Of a stretch of DNA of 39,971 nucleotides, positions 1 through 7,629 are shown piece after piece (position 1 is the stretch's first letter; the number at the start of each line of letters is the position of its first letter). The notes under the pieces are model-generated. The model had not been told where the DNA came from. It searched no databases and saw only the letters and a list, made by a program, of their open reading frames with translations. The translations under genes and the position numbers were made by a program. Source of the stretch: Lysobacterales bacterium (GTDB lineage: Bacteria; Pseudomonadota; Gammaproteobacteria; Xanthomonadales; Wenzhouxiangellaceae); the NCBI GenBank assembly GCA_002722315.1, contig PBLG01000051.1, positions 1 to 39,971 on the forward strand. Direction: 5' to 3'.

Positions 1-148
1 CCCAAATCAGGCTGTAGCCAGTCAGCGCACGGCGGAATGCCGCTATGCCATTGAAATAGAGACGTTTTATCGCAGCACTATCGGAGAACTTCAGTCTAGC
101 GCTCGTGTCATCGAAGACACCCGTTACTCATCTCCAAAGGAGAAAAAC

Positions 149-631
149 ATGAAAAGTTTGATCAAAGCAGTTGCCGTCACTTTCCTCGTCGCCATCGGCG
201 CGAACGCAAGCGCCGACCACCACGGCATGAAGAAGGACATCGTCGACACCGCCGTTGCAGCAGGAAGCTTCAATACACTCGTAACCGCCGTACAGGCCGC
301 CGGCCTGGTCGAAACGCTGAAGGGCGATGGCCCTTTCACGGTATTCGCCCCTACCGATGAAGCGTTCGCCGCGATTCCGGCCGCCGACCTCGAAGCACTG
401 CTCGCCGACAAGGAAAAGCTGACCGCGGTTCTCACCTATCACGTGGTCCCCGGCAAGGTCATGGCGGCAGACGTCGTGGGCCTTGATTCGGCCACTACGG
501 TGCAAGGTTCCGACGTCGACATCGAAGTCGTAGACGGGGGCGTGACCATCGACGGCGCCAACGTGGTTACGACCGACATCGAAACCAGCAACGGGGTCAT
601 CCACGTCATCGACGCGGTAATCATGCCGTAA
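149..631 (+). CDS. Secreted fasciclin (FAS1) domain protein
   Basis: This 160-residue protein has a Sec-type signal peptide (about residues 1-22: lysine-bearing N-terminus, hydrophobic [10 protein letters not shown], then ANASA) and one FAS1 domain over the rest. Visible FAS1 hallmarks are [10 protein letters not shown] near residue 65, the central YHVVPGK motif near residue 97, and the C-terminal [13 protein letters not shown] strand. FAS1 domains are small extracellular or periplasmic adhesion modules; in bacteria their ligand is usually unknown. The ATG at 149 follows an AAAGGAG ribosome site at 136-142. The gene stands alone and is closed by a strong terminator at 663-690. The identification of the domain is secure; its partner and role are not known. 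Confidence 0.93.
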   Translation: MKSLIKAVAVTFLVAIGANASADHHGMKKDIVDTAVAAGSFNTLVTAVQAAGLVETLKGDGPFTVFAPTDEAFAAIPAADLEALLADKEKLTAVLTYHVVPGKVMAADVVGLDSATTVQGSDVDIEVVDGGVTIDGANVVTTDIETSNGVIHVIDAVIMP

Positions 632-662
632 TCCCGATTGACGGAACGAGAAGCATGAGAAA

Positions 663-690
663 GGCGGGCGCTTCGGCGCCCGTCTTTTTT
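663..690 (+). terminator. Rho-independent terminator after the fasciclin gene
   Basis: A 7-bp GC stem (CGGGCGC / GCGCCCG, 665-671 with 676-682, extended by two weaker pairs) closes on a TTCG tetraloop and is followed by six T residues at 685-690. It lies 32 nt after the fasciclin stop. Confidence 0.9.
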
Positions 691-917
691 ATTGATCGAA
701 GGACAATTTGTTGAACCAAAGCTGTTTCAACGAATCCATGGAGTCAGGGTTTATTCAGATATTCGAGTGCGACACCAGACCTGTTAATCACGACTTCAAT
801 CGCGAATCGTTATCATAATCTTTCTCGCAGCGTGAACAGTCATCGTCGCTTGACGGACAGCGAATCCGATATACTTGTCTTCTATTCAAATTAAGTCAAA
901 CACAAAGGAGCAACACC

Positions 918-1244
918 ATGGCGACATGTTCCCGCAGAAACCTTTTCAAGCTCGCCGGCGCGGGCTCCCTGGCGCTGCTTCTGCCGGTCGGTACACGTCT
1001 CGGTTCGGCGTTTGCACAGGAGCAGCTCGACCCCAACGACGCCCAGGCCAAGGCACTGGGTTACGTGCACGACACCACCACGGTCGATGAAGGCAAGTGG
1101 GCCTCCCACAGCGCCGATCAGAATTGCGCCAACTGCCAGCTCAAACAGGGCGGCGACGGCGAATGGATCGGGTGTGCGATCTTCCCGGGCAAGCTGGTAA
1201 ACCGTAACGGATGGTGCAGCGCATGGGTCCAGGCCCAGGGCTGA
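918..1244 (+). CDS. High-potential iron-sulfur protein (HiPIP), Tat-exported
   Basis: This 108-residue protein starts with a twin-arginine signal (CSRRNLFKLAGAGSLALLL, cleaved near AFAQ, about residue 35). The mature part is a HiPIP. Four cysteines, Cys70, Cys73, Cys86 and Cys100, sit in the family pattern CxxC...C...C with the typical GCAIFPGKLV and NGWCSAW contexts, and would bind one [4Fe-4S] cluster. HiPIPs are periplasmic one-electron carriers, best known as donors to photosynthetic reaction centres but also used in respiration by non-phototrophs. Export through Tat fits a cofactor inserted before transport. The ATG at 918 follows AAAGGAG at 903-909. The gene is monocistronic, with a terminator at 1309-1336. 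No redox partner is encoded nearby. Confidence 0.95.
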   Translation: MATCSRRNLFKLAGAGSLALLLPVGTRLGSAFAQEQLDPNDAQAKALGYVHDTTTVDEGKWASHSADQNCANCQLKQGGDGEWIGCAIFPGKLVNRNGWCSAWVQAQG

Positions 1245-1308
1245 AGCCCACGCTGATCGGATCGGCCTGATCGAAATTTTGCCAGCCGATCACTATCACG
1301 AAAAATCA

Positions 1309-1336
1309 ATCGCCCGCCCTCGCGGGCGATTTTTTT
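1309..1336. terminator. Terminator between hipip and the convergent lptG
   Basis: A perfect 9-bp stem (ATCGCCCGC / GCGGGCGAT, 1309-1317 with 1322-1330) has a 4-nt loop and is followed by six T residues on the plus strand. On the minus strand the stem is followed by GATTTTTC, so it may work for both convergent transcripts. Confidence 0.85.
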
Positions 1337-1341
1337 GCCTT

Positions 1342-1392
1342 GGGAACCTCTGAGCAAGTCTGCACGAAGCGCAGACTTGCTCAGAGGTTCCC
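1342..1392. repeat. Perfect 22-bp inverted repeat with 7-nt loop
   Basis: Arms 1342-1363 and 1371-1392 are exact reverse complements around the loop ACGAAGC. The repeat lies between the hipip terminator and the lptG stop at 1417. There is no T-run, so it does not look like a terminator. It resembles a REP-type or MITE-like palindrome; only this one copy is in the window. Confidence 0.85.
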
Positions 1393-1416
1393 TTGCGGAA
1401 AATCGAGGATTCCGGG

Positions 1417-2478
1417 TTACCGGCTGGTCAACAGCAGCCACAGCGAAAGCAGTACAAGCCCCACCGGCGGCCCCAGCGCCACCAGCATCGGTGAAAGATC
1501 GGCGACCAACCCGAAGAAACCGGCCATGCCGGCCAGAAGGTGGTAGCCGAGCCCTACTCCCACCGCGATCGTGACCTTGACGCTGACCGCGCCGCGACGG
1601 GTCGGCCGGGCGGCAAGGGCGGTCGCAATCAGCACCATGCCTATGCACGCCAGCGGCAGCGCCACGCGTCGCCAGAGGACGAGTTCGAACTCGCTGGCAT
1701 CCTGGTCGCGCATCTTGAGGCTCTGCACGTAAGTCCACAGATCGCTCAGCGGCAGGCTGGCCGGAGGCCTCCTGAACAATTCCAGCTGTCTTTCGGAAAG
1801 AAACGACGGCCAGTAATAGCGCTCGAAACTGGCAATCCGGTCGGCGGACTGGCGATCCACGCGCTTGATGGTCACGTCCTCCAGCACCCAGGTTCCGGGC
1901 GCCGGAACGGCCCGCTCGGCGCGAATCTGGCTGCCGAGGCTGCCGTCGGGATTGAACTGGTAGATCGCGATTTCCCCCGGCAACTCGCCCGGCTCGAAGC
2001 GACCGACATTCATGAACTGGTTTTCCGAGCGCATCCACAAGCCGTGCCACGGGTGCCAGAGGCTGTTCTCGCCGACGCCGCCGGCCGCGACCCGCTCCGG
2101 CGAGCGATACAGCGCAGGCGCCAGGAACTGCAGAGCGACAAGCGCGGCCAGCGCGATGACCACGCCAGGCAGCAGCGCCAGGCGCATGATCCTGATCAGC
2201 GAGACGCCGGATGCCCGCATCACGGTCATCTCGTGCTGGGCGTGCATGGCCGACAACACAGTGGCGGTGGCCAGAACCGCGACCACCGGCAGCATGTCGA
2301 TCAGGTTGACCGGGATCTGAAGCAAAGCGCGGACGGCGCTTTCCACCGCGGACCCGCCACCCGAGTCCCCAAGCAATTCCAGCAGCGTGGTCACCCAGAG
2401 CAGCGCGCCGACGGCGACGAACATCACGCCGTAGCCCTTGAGCAGGCGAACCAGCAGGTAGCGCGAGACGATGCTCAT
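1417..2478 (-). CDS. lptG: LptG-family lipid export permease (LptF/LptG, YjgQ type)
   Basis: The 353-residue protein has the LptG layout. N-terminal membrane segments (MFVAVGALLWVTTLLELL and MLPVVAVLATATVLSAM) lead into the conserved cytoplasmic coupling stretch HEMTVMRASGVSLIRIM. A periplasmic beta-jellyroll region of about 150 residues follows, then three C-terminal membrane segments. LptF and LptG form the membrane part of the LptB2FGC ABC transporter, which extracts LPS from the inner membrane. I chose the ATG at 2478 because it gives a normal N-terminus and overlaps the lptF stop by 4 nt; longer starts run into lptF. It is the last gene of an operon with lptF, a nucleotidyltransferase and ceramide synthase. 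That context suggests a paralogue devoted to sphingolipid rather than the housekeeping LPS permease; this is inference. Confidence 0.9.
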   Translation of the reverse strand: MSIVSRYLLVRLLKGYGVMFVAVGALLWVTTLLELLGDSGGGSAVESAVRALLQIPVNLIDMLPVVAVLATATVLSAMHAQHEMTVMRASGVSLIRIMRLALLPGVVIALAALVALQFLAPALYRSPERVAAGGVGENSLWHPWHGLWMRSENQFMNVGRFEPGELPGEIAIYQFNPDGSLGSQIRAERAVPAPGTWVLEDVTIKRVDRQSADRIASFERYYWPSFLSERQLELFRRPPASLPLSDLWTYVQSLKMRDQDASEFELVLWRRVALPLACIGMVLIATALAARPTRRGAVSVKVTIAVGVGLGYHLLAGMAGFFGLVADLSPMLVALGPPVGLVLLSLWLLLTSR

Positions 2479-3542
2479 AGCGGGGCTCCCGGGCCGCGCC
2501 ACTGGTACCAGAGCTTGAGCGCAAGCAGGGGCGTCATGACCAGCGGCAGCCAGAACAGGCCGGGCCAGAGCGCGATCGCCTCCGAATCGACCCTGTCGGC
2601 AAGCGTGCCGAGCACGCTGAAGTAAAGCGCCACCACCACGCTGGCCGCAACCAGCTTGCTGGCCTGGCCCTTGCGCGGGTTGATCCGCGCCAGCGCCAGC
2701 GCCGTGAACGCGAGCAACACCACCGAAAGCGGCATCAGCGTGCGCCACTGCAACTCACCCCACTCCAGCGCACCGGCGGCGTTGATCAAGCGTCCGAACG
2801 GCAGCGCCCGCCTGATCCGGTTGCGCTCCACCGGCGGCGGCGGGTCGAGCACGACGGTCAGGCTTTCGGATCGATTGACCAGGTCGGCATCGCCGCCCTG
2901 CTCGAGCCTGTAGAACCGGACGTCGCCGAGAAAATCCAGCGCGATGGTCCCGTCTTCGCGCGAACGCTGCTCCAGTCGCTCGGCACGCAGCAGGTTGCGG
3001 TAAGTCGGCAGGCGCTGATGCACCAGGACGTTGACCAGTGCCTCGCCGTCGCGTCGCTCGGCGAAGATCATCCACTCCTCGTCGCCGATCTCGAAACGGC
3101 CGGGCTCGACCCGGTCGAGATCGATCTGGGCGGCCATTTCGCCTTCCATGCGGTACAGGTGCTCGTAGGCCCAGGGCCTGAACAAGTGGGTCAGCAACCC
3201 CACAAGCACCAGGCCGGCAAGTGCTATCACCAGTACCGCGCGGATCACCGACCGCCGCCCCACCCCGGCCGCGGCCATCGCCGTAATCTCGTAGCAGTTC
3301 TGCAGCCGGCCGAGACCGACGATGATGCCGAGGAACATAGAGCCGGGAATCAGCACGTCGAAGAACAGCGTGACCTTCAGCGTCGCCAGTTGCGCGACCG
3401 CCTGGATCGAAAGCCGCTCGATCACGGCGTCGGCCAGGTAGCGGCTGAAATAGAAGGCCAGCACGATCACGAGAACGACAAAGAAAACGCCCACGACCGG
3501 ACGCAGGAGCTGCAGGGCGATATAGCGCTCCAGGCGATTCAT
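2475..3542 (-). CDS. lptF: LptF-family lipid export permease
   Basis: The 355-residue protein starts MNRLERYIALQLLRPVVGVF and carries the LptF pattern. Three N-terminal membrane helices lie around residues 13-31, 52-77 and 101-121, with the conserved NCYEITAMAAAGVGRRSVIR loop between helices 2 and 3. A periplasmic jellyroll domain of about 140 residues and three C-terminal helices follow. In the LPS export machine LptF pairs with LptG, takes ATP-driven force from LptB and passes lipid to LptC and LptA. Its start overlaps the nucleotidyltransferase stop and its stop overlaps the lptG start, each by 4 nt, so the genes are translationally coupled. In most gammaproteobacteria housekeeping lptF lies divergent from pepA; no pepA is present here. 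This supports a specialised copy, but the rest of the genome is not visible. Confidence 0.92.
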   Translation of the reverse strand: MNRLERYIALQLLRPVVGVFFVVLVIVLAFYFSRYLADAVIERLSIQAVAQLATLKVTLFFDVLIPGSMFLGIIVGLGRLQNCYEITAMAAAGVGRRSVIRAVLVIALAGLVLVGLLTHLFRPWAYEHLYRMEGEMAAQIDLDRVEPGRFEIGDEEWMIFAERRDGEALVNVLVHQRLPTYRNLLRAERLEQRSREDGTIALDFLGDVRFYRLEQGGDADLVNRSESLTVVLDPPPPVERNRIRRALPFGRLINAAGALEWGELQWRTLMPLSVVLLAFTALALARINPRKGQASKLVAASVVVALYFSVLGTLADRVDSEAIALWPGLFWLPLVMTPLLALKLWYQWRGPGAPL

Positions 3543-4330
3543 CTCCCGCCACGCTCGCGCAGTTCGATCAGCCTGGTCACCAGTTCCAGGTCAGCCTGCG
3601 AGTCCACGTCCACGGCGGCTTCGGGCGCGTCCAGAGTGACCGCCCCAAGCCTGAGCCCCATACGACGGGACAACGCATCCATGGCCGCGCCCAGCGAAAG
3701 TCTTCCGGCCAGGTACCGCAGCAGGTTCCACGGCCCCAGGCGCCCGACGATCTTCCATGGCTTTTTCCGGTGCGCCTCGAACTCACGCCATTGCTCGACA
3801 ACCTTGCGACCGCGCGGACCGGCGAAGTAGAACAGGTTGGTTCCGCATACCGAGATGTCGGAGAACCGGTAGCGGGTGCGGCGGCTTTCCGGGAACAGGG
3901 CGGCGATCGAGGCATGGTCGACCAGCCCCACCACCGCATCTGCGCCCGACGCGGCGGCCCGACTGACGAACTGCTCCAGCCAGGCCGGCTGCAGCAGCGG
4001 ATGATCGCCGGTCACCAGCAACACCGCCTCGGACGGATCGATCCGGTGCATAGCGGCAACAGCACTTGCCGCCGGGCCGGAAGCGGGATCGACCCGCTGG
4101 AACTCGCGACCCACGTCGGCCGCTTCGGCGTATGCCGGTTCGTCGCGGCAGACCACCACAAGATCGGCGCCGGCAGCGAAACCGGAGACTGCCTCCATGA
4201 CTCGCTTGAGCATGGGCTTGCCGCCAATTTCGACCAGGACCTTTCCGGACACGCCGGCGCGCACCGCGAGCGGATCGTCGGGTCCGCGATCGGCCGCCAG
4301 CACGATCACGCTGATCCCGCCGCCCGTCAC
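3539..4330 (-). CDS. MobA-like nucleotidyltransferase in the sphingolipid operon
   Basis: This 263-residue cytoplasmic protein has a GT-A / NTP-transferase fold. The N-terminus reads ISVIVLAADRGPDDPLA with the conserved lysine of the signature in GKVLVEIGGKPMLKRV. A metal-binding acidic site follows in VTGDHPLL, and DVDSQADLELV lies near the C-terminus, as in MobA/IspD-type enzymes. Such enzymes activate a sugar, alcohol or phosphate compound as an NDP adduct. Here the gene sits between ceramide synthase and lptF, with 4-nt overlaps on both sides. A role in preparing a polar head group for ceramide is the natural guess, but the substrate cannot be read from the sequence. It is unlikely to be the housekeeping MobA given its context and its insert around residues 140-200 (RRTRYRFSDISVCGTNLF). 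Confidence 0.82.
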   Translation of the reverse strand: MTGGGISVIVLAADRGPDDPLAVRAGVSGKVLVEIGGKPMLKRVMEAVSGFAAGADLVVVCRDEPAYAEAADVGREFQRVDPASGPAASAVAAMHRIDPSEAVLLVTGDHPLLQPAWLEQFVSRAAASGADAVVGLVDHASIAALFPESRRTRYRFSDISVCGTNLFYFAGPRGRKVVEQWREFEAHRKKPWKIVGRLGPWNLLRYLAGRLSLGAAMDALSRRMGLRLGAVTLDAPEAAVDVDSQADLELVTRLIELRERGGR

Positions 4331-5523
4331 GCCGCCAACGCCTTTCGATAAATCCGGAAGCGCTGGGCCACCTTCATTCCGATAGCCTCGACGATGGAAC
4401 GCATTCCCTTGTTGTCGGCAAGAATCCAGGATTGCTCGGTGACCTCGATGCCGTCTTCGATCAGCGACCTGGCGACCGCCTCGATCAGGGCATAACTGAT
4501 GGCGGCGCCCATGAACGATTGCTGATGGCTCGGCAGGATGCCCATCAGCGGAATTCGGGCGCGCCGATTGCTTTTTCTGGCGATCCGCCAGAGCAGGCGC
4601 GGCGCGCCGAACGGAAACAGTCGGCCTCGCAGGTCGGCCACCAGCTCGTTGAGATCCGGCAACGCGACGATGAAACCCACCAGCTCGCCGTCGATGGCCG
4701 CAACCTGGACGTAACCCGGGCGCAGCAACAGCTTCATCTCGTCGACCATGTGCTCGAACTCGGCTTCGGTCAGCGGCACGAAACCCCAGTTCGCGGCCCA
4801 GGCAGCGTTGAAGATTCGACGCATGGGCTCGGCCAGGCTTCCGATCTCGCTGCGCGTGACGGGGCGAATTTCAAGTCGCCTGCTTGCTCGTCCCAGCATC
4901 CTGGCGACCCGCGTGGGCAATTCGTATCGGGGCGAGCCGCGATAGGCCAGGGTTTCGACGGCGGTCTCGAATCCCGCGGCCTCGAGATGCGCGGGATACC
5001 AGGGCGGGTTGTAATTCATCATCATCATCGGCGCCTGGTCGTGACCGTCGACGAGCAATCCGCACTGCTGGTTGATCGAAAGATCGAAAGGCCCGGTGAC
5101 CTCGGTCATGCCCTGATCGACGAGCCATCCGCCGGCCGCGTCGGTCAGTGCGCGGAATACCGCCGGGTCGTCAATGGCCTCGAGCTGGCCGAACTGGCCC
5201 ATCGTGGGTCGGCCGCATTCGGCCTGCAGGGCATCGACCTGGGCGCTGATCCGCCCCACGGGCACGCCGCCTCTCGTGGCGAGCCAGGCCGTGGCCCTTG
5301 CGTGCCGGAAGAAAGGATGCCGGGGCGCCCAGAGCTGGCGCGACTGCAGCGAAAGCGGCTGAATCCAGTTGGAGGCGTCGGACTGTATCCGAGCCGGGAG
5401 GCCATGAAAGAATTTCCACTGTCGCCGGGTCCTGACCGGATGAACGTCGATGCCCCGATTCCCGGCGATTGTCTTTGCAATTGCCGCGCCACTCGTTTCG
5501 CCGTTCTTTTCGCCCAGCGGCAT
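4327..5523 (-). CDS. Bacterial ceramide synthase (GNAT-type acyltransferase)
   Basis: This 398-residue protein matches the GNAT-superfamily proteins found in bacterial sphingolipid loci. Recognisable stretches are an N-terminal acyltransferase part (NWIQPLSLQSRQLWAPRHPFF), the central GPFDLSINQQCGLLVDGHD and the PMMMMNYNPPWYPAHLEAAGF segment. A C-terminal GNAT domain has the acyl-CoA-binding region around VAAIDGELVGFIVALPDLNE. In Caulobacter this family is the bacterial ceramide synthase, which N-acylates the Spt product in the cytoplasm. The ATG at 5523 follows an AAGGA ribosome site with 7-nt spacing. It heads the leftward operon and diverges from the rightward spt operon across 233 bp. The function is assigned by family recognition plus the spt, acp and reductase neighbours; acyl-chain preference is not deducible. 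Confidence 0.85.
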   Translation of the reverse strand: MPLGEKNGETSGAAIAKTIAGNRGIDVHPVRTRRQWKFFHGLPARIQSDASNWIQPLSLQSRQLWAPRHPFFRHARATAWLATRGGVPVGRISAQVDALQAECGRPTMGQFGQLEAIDDPAVFRALTDAAGGWLVDQGMTEVTGPFDLSINQQCGLLVDGHDQAPMMMMNYNPPWYPAHLEAAGFETAVETLAYRGSPRYELPTRVARMLGRASRRLEIRPVTRSEIGSLAEPMRRIFNAAWAANWGFVPLTEAEFEHMVDEMKLLLRPGYVQVAAIDGELVGFIVALPDLNELVADLRGRLFPFGAPRLLWRIARKSNRRARIPLMGILPSHQQSFMGAAISYALIEAVARSLIEDGIEVTEQSWILADNKGMRSIVEAIGMKVAQRFRIYRKALAA

Positions 5524-5584
5524 CGATTATCCTTGTGGTTGTGGCGTGGGTACCACATAATGTTGCAAAAATGTCATCATTAAC

Positions 5585-5614
5585 ACAAATTGAACGGGGA
5601 AGACCTTAATTTGT
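5585..5614. promoter_or_regulatory. Inverted repeat in the divergent sphingolipid control region
   Basis: ACAAATT (5585-5591) and AATTTGT (5608-5614) are perfect 7-bp inverted arms 16 bp apart, in an AT-rich patch between the two divergent operons. It could be an operator or chance; no matching regulator gene is in the window. Confidence 0.4.
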
Positions 5615-5641
5615 TCACAAAAAAGAGGCGGTTCCGAACAG

Positions 5642-5670
5642 TTTCATTCCATTCGCCATCGCTTTATAAT
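5642..5670 (+). promoter_or_regulatory. Promoter of the acyl-AMP ligase / cerR / acp / spt operon
   Basis: A perfect TATAAT lies at 5665-5670 with a weak -35 (TTTCAT at 5642-5647, 17-bp spacing). It is about 87 bp upstream of the TTG start at 5757. A weak -35 with a perfect -10 suggests that an activator or repressor sets the level. Confidence 0.55.
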
Positions 5671-5674
5671 GCTC

Positions 5675-5690
5675 GTTTGAATTAACAAAC
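5675..5690. promoter_or_regulatory. GTTTG-N6-CAAAC operator-like palindrome at the start site
   Basis: GTTTG (5675-5679) and CAAAC (5686-5690) flank AATTAA directly after the -10 hexamer, so the palindrome would cover the expected transcription start. This position is typical for repressors of the TetR or GntR kind; the protein is unknown. Confidence 0.45.
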
Positions 5691-5756
5691 CACTCGCGCG
5701 GCATTTCGTCGTCGGAATTTTACGCGAGATGACAGAACAACAAGGGAAATTCGGTT

Positions 5757-7550
5757 TTGAACCACTTGCCAACCCCCACCAACAACTCGCTTCCGCTCAA
5801 GACATCCGGTTACCGGAGCCTGGCCGAAGCACTGGATTACGCGGCCAAGGGGACGACCGGCTGCAATTTCCACAACGGTCGCGGCGAACTGACCACGGTC
5901 ATGACGTATGCCGAGCTGCGAGCCCGCGCGCTCGAGATCGCGCATCGACTCGTGGGGCTGGGGCTGGCGCGCGGCAGCCGCATCGCGCTGGTCGCCGACA
6001 CGCAGCCGGATTTCCACGTGATGTTCTTCGCCTGCCAGTACGCCGGCCTGGTGCCGGTCCCGCTGCCGGCAGCGGTACACCTGGGCGGCAAGAGCGCCTT
6101 CGTCGAACATCTGCGCGCATTGCTCAAGGATTGTCGCGCCAGTGCCGCTTACGCGTCGTCCGACTTCGTTTCGTTTCTCGACGAGGCGGTCAAGGGCCTG
6201 GACCTGGCGGTCAGCGGAACGCTCGAAGCCTTTGCCGCCCTGGAACCCGCCGACGCGCTGCCGGAGCCGCCGGCGCCCGAAGAACTCGCCTACCTGCAGT
6301 ACACCTCGGGCAGCACCCGCTTCCCGCGCGGCACCATGATTACCCAGCAGGCCGTACTGACCAACCTCGCCGGAATCCTCCAGTACGGGGTCCAGATACG
6401 GCGGGGTGACCGCTACGTATCATGGCTGCCGTTCTACCACGACATGGGCCTGGTCGGCCTTATCCTCGGGCCCGTCGTCTCCCAGCTTTCGGTCGATTAC
6501 CTGGGTACGCGCGACTTCGCCATGCGGCCGCGCCTCTGGCTGGAGTTCATGTCGCGCAACCAGGCCACGATTTCCTATTCTCCGCCTTTCGGCTTCGCGC
6601 TTTGTGCGCGTCGGCTGCGGCCCTCGGACGTCGAACGCTACGACCTGTCGGCGTGGCGCGTGGCCGGGGTTGGCGCCGAGATGATTCGCGCCGGGTGGCT
6701 GAACCAGTTCGCCGAAGCGCTGGCGCCGGCCAACTTTTCCGATACCGCGTTCCTGCCCTGCTACGGCATGGCGGAGTGCTCGCTGGCCGTCAGCTTCGCG
6801 CCGCTGGCGCAAGGGCTGGAGGTCGATCGACTCGATGCGGATATCCTGGCCGGTTCACGCCGGGCACAGCCGGTGGGTGCAGACGACGAATGCGGCAGGA
6901 TTACCGAATTCGTCAACTGCGGCCGCCCCCTGCCCGACTACGAGGTCGAGATCCGCGACGAGCAAGGCGAGGTCCTCGACGAGCGCAACTGCGGCACGAT
7001 CTTCCTGCGCGGCCCGAGCGTCATGTCAGGCTATGCCAACAACCCCGAAGCGACCAGCGCATCGCTTTCCGACGACGGCTGGCTGAACACCGGCGACATC
7101 GGATACCGCGCCGGCGACTCGCTGTTCATTACCGGTCGCGCCAAGGATCTGCTGATCATCAACGGCCGCAACATCTGGCCGCAGGACCTCGAGTACCTGG
7201 CCGAGCAGCAGCCTGAAGTGCGTGCAGAGGACGCATCTGCATTCGCGATCCCGGCCGAGGACGGCACCGAGGTGGCCGTGCTCGTCGTGCAGTGTCGCGA
7301 ACAGGACCCGTTCCGCCAGGCGCGCCTTGTGGAGCGTCTCAAACAGAAGATCCAGTCCGAGTTCGGCATTGCCTGCCTGATAGAGCTGGTTCCGCTGCAC
7401 ACGCTGCCGCGGACGTCGTCGGGGAAGCTCTCCAGGAGCGGAACGAGGCTCGACTTTCTCAAGCGCAACGGCCTGGAGGAAACCGAAGTGCTGCCGCGCG
7501 AACTGGTCAACCGCACGCCGCACACGCAGGCACTGAACCCGGCGAACTGA
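5757..7550 (+). CDS. Fatty acyl-AMP ligase / acyl-ACP synthetase for sphingolipid synthesis
   Basis: This 597-residue adenylate-forming enzyme has the nucleotide loop YTSGSTRFPRG near residue 182 and WLPFYHDMGL, typical of fatty acyl-AMP ligases. CYGMAECSL, the hinge region TGDIGYRAGDSLFITGRAKDLLIINGRNIWPQDLE and a terminal catalytic lysine region (SSGKLSRSGTR) follow. It would activate a long-chain fatty acid as acyl-AMP and load it on the acyl carrier protein encoded two genes downstream, giving the acyl donor for Spt. The related Caulobacter cluster has the same neighbours. The start is a TTG at 5757 after AAGGG at 5742-5746; the ATG at 5729 is in another frame. Its junction with the next gene is the only one in the operon that is not an overlap, because a repeat element sits there. 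Confidence 0.88.
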   Translation: MNHLPTPTNNSLPLKTSGYRSLAEALDYAAKGTTGCNFHNGRGELTTVMTYAELRARALEIAHRLVGLGLARGSRIALVADTQPDFHVMFFACQYAGLVPVPLPAAVHLGGKSAFVEHLRALLKDCRASAAYASSDFVSFLDEAVKGLDLAVSGTLEAFAALEPADALPEPPAPEELAYLQYTSGSTRFPRGTMITQQAVLTNLAGILQYGVQIRRGDRYVSWLPFYHDMGLVGLILGPVVSQLSVDYLGTRDFAMRPRLWLEFMSRNQATISYSPPFGFALCARRLRPSDVERYDLSAWRVAGVGAEMIRAGWLNQFAEALAPANFSDTAFLPCYGMAECSLAVSFAPLAQGLEVDRLDADILAGSRRAQPVGADDECGRITEFVNCGRPLPDYEVEIRDEQGEVLDERNCGTIFLRGPSVMSGYANNPEATSASLSDDGWLNTGDIGYRAGDSLFITGRAKDLLIINGRNIWPQDLEYLAEQQPEVRAEDASAFAIPAEDGTEVAVLVVQCREQDPFRQARLVERLKQKIQSEFGIACLIELVPLHTLPRTSSGKLSRSGTRLDFLKRNGLEETEVLPRELVNRTPHTQALNPAN

Positions 7551-7563
7551 AAGTCATCCCGCA

Positions 7564-7625
7564 GCTACTGCGCGTGCGGCTGACGGCGTCCGGCGGCCAC
7601 CGTCGGCCACCCGCTCGATACGCTC
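7564..7625. repeat. Imperfect palindromic repeat, short copy (inside the sphingolipid operon)
   Basis: The left arm at 7564-7586 begins GCTACTGCGCGTGC; the right arm at 7600-7625 is roughly its inverted complement (CCCGCTCGATACGCT). The longer copy at 36789-36903 shares both ends. It fills the 79-bp gap between the acyl-AMP ligase stop and the next start. Confidence 0.65.
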
Positions 7626-7629
7626 CGAA

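Noticed and set aside
1..148. Possible end of an upstream gene
   Set aside because: No open frame with recognisable content reaches from the window edge; only the fasciclin ribosome site is supported.
2479..2748. Longer N-terminus for lptG
   Set aside because: It would overlap lptF by 270 bp; the ATG at 2478 with the 4-nt overlap gives a normal LptG start.
5729..6409. ATG-started frame before the acyl-AMP ligase
   Set aside because: It is out of frame with the ligase and loses all resemblance to the enzyme; the TTG at 5757 is the supported start.
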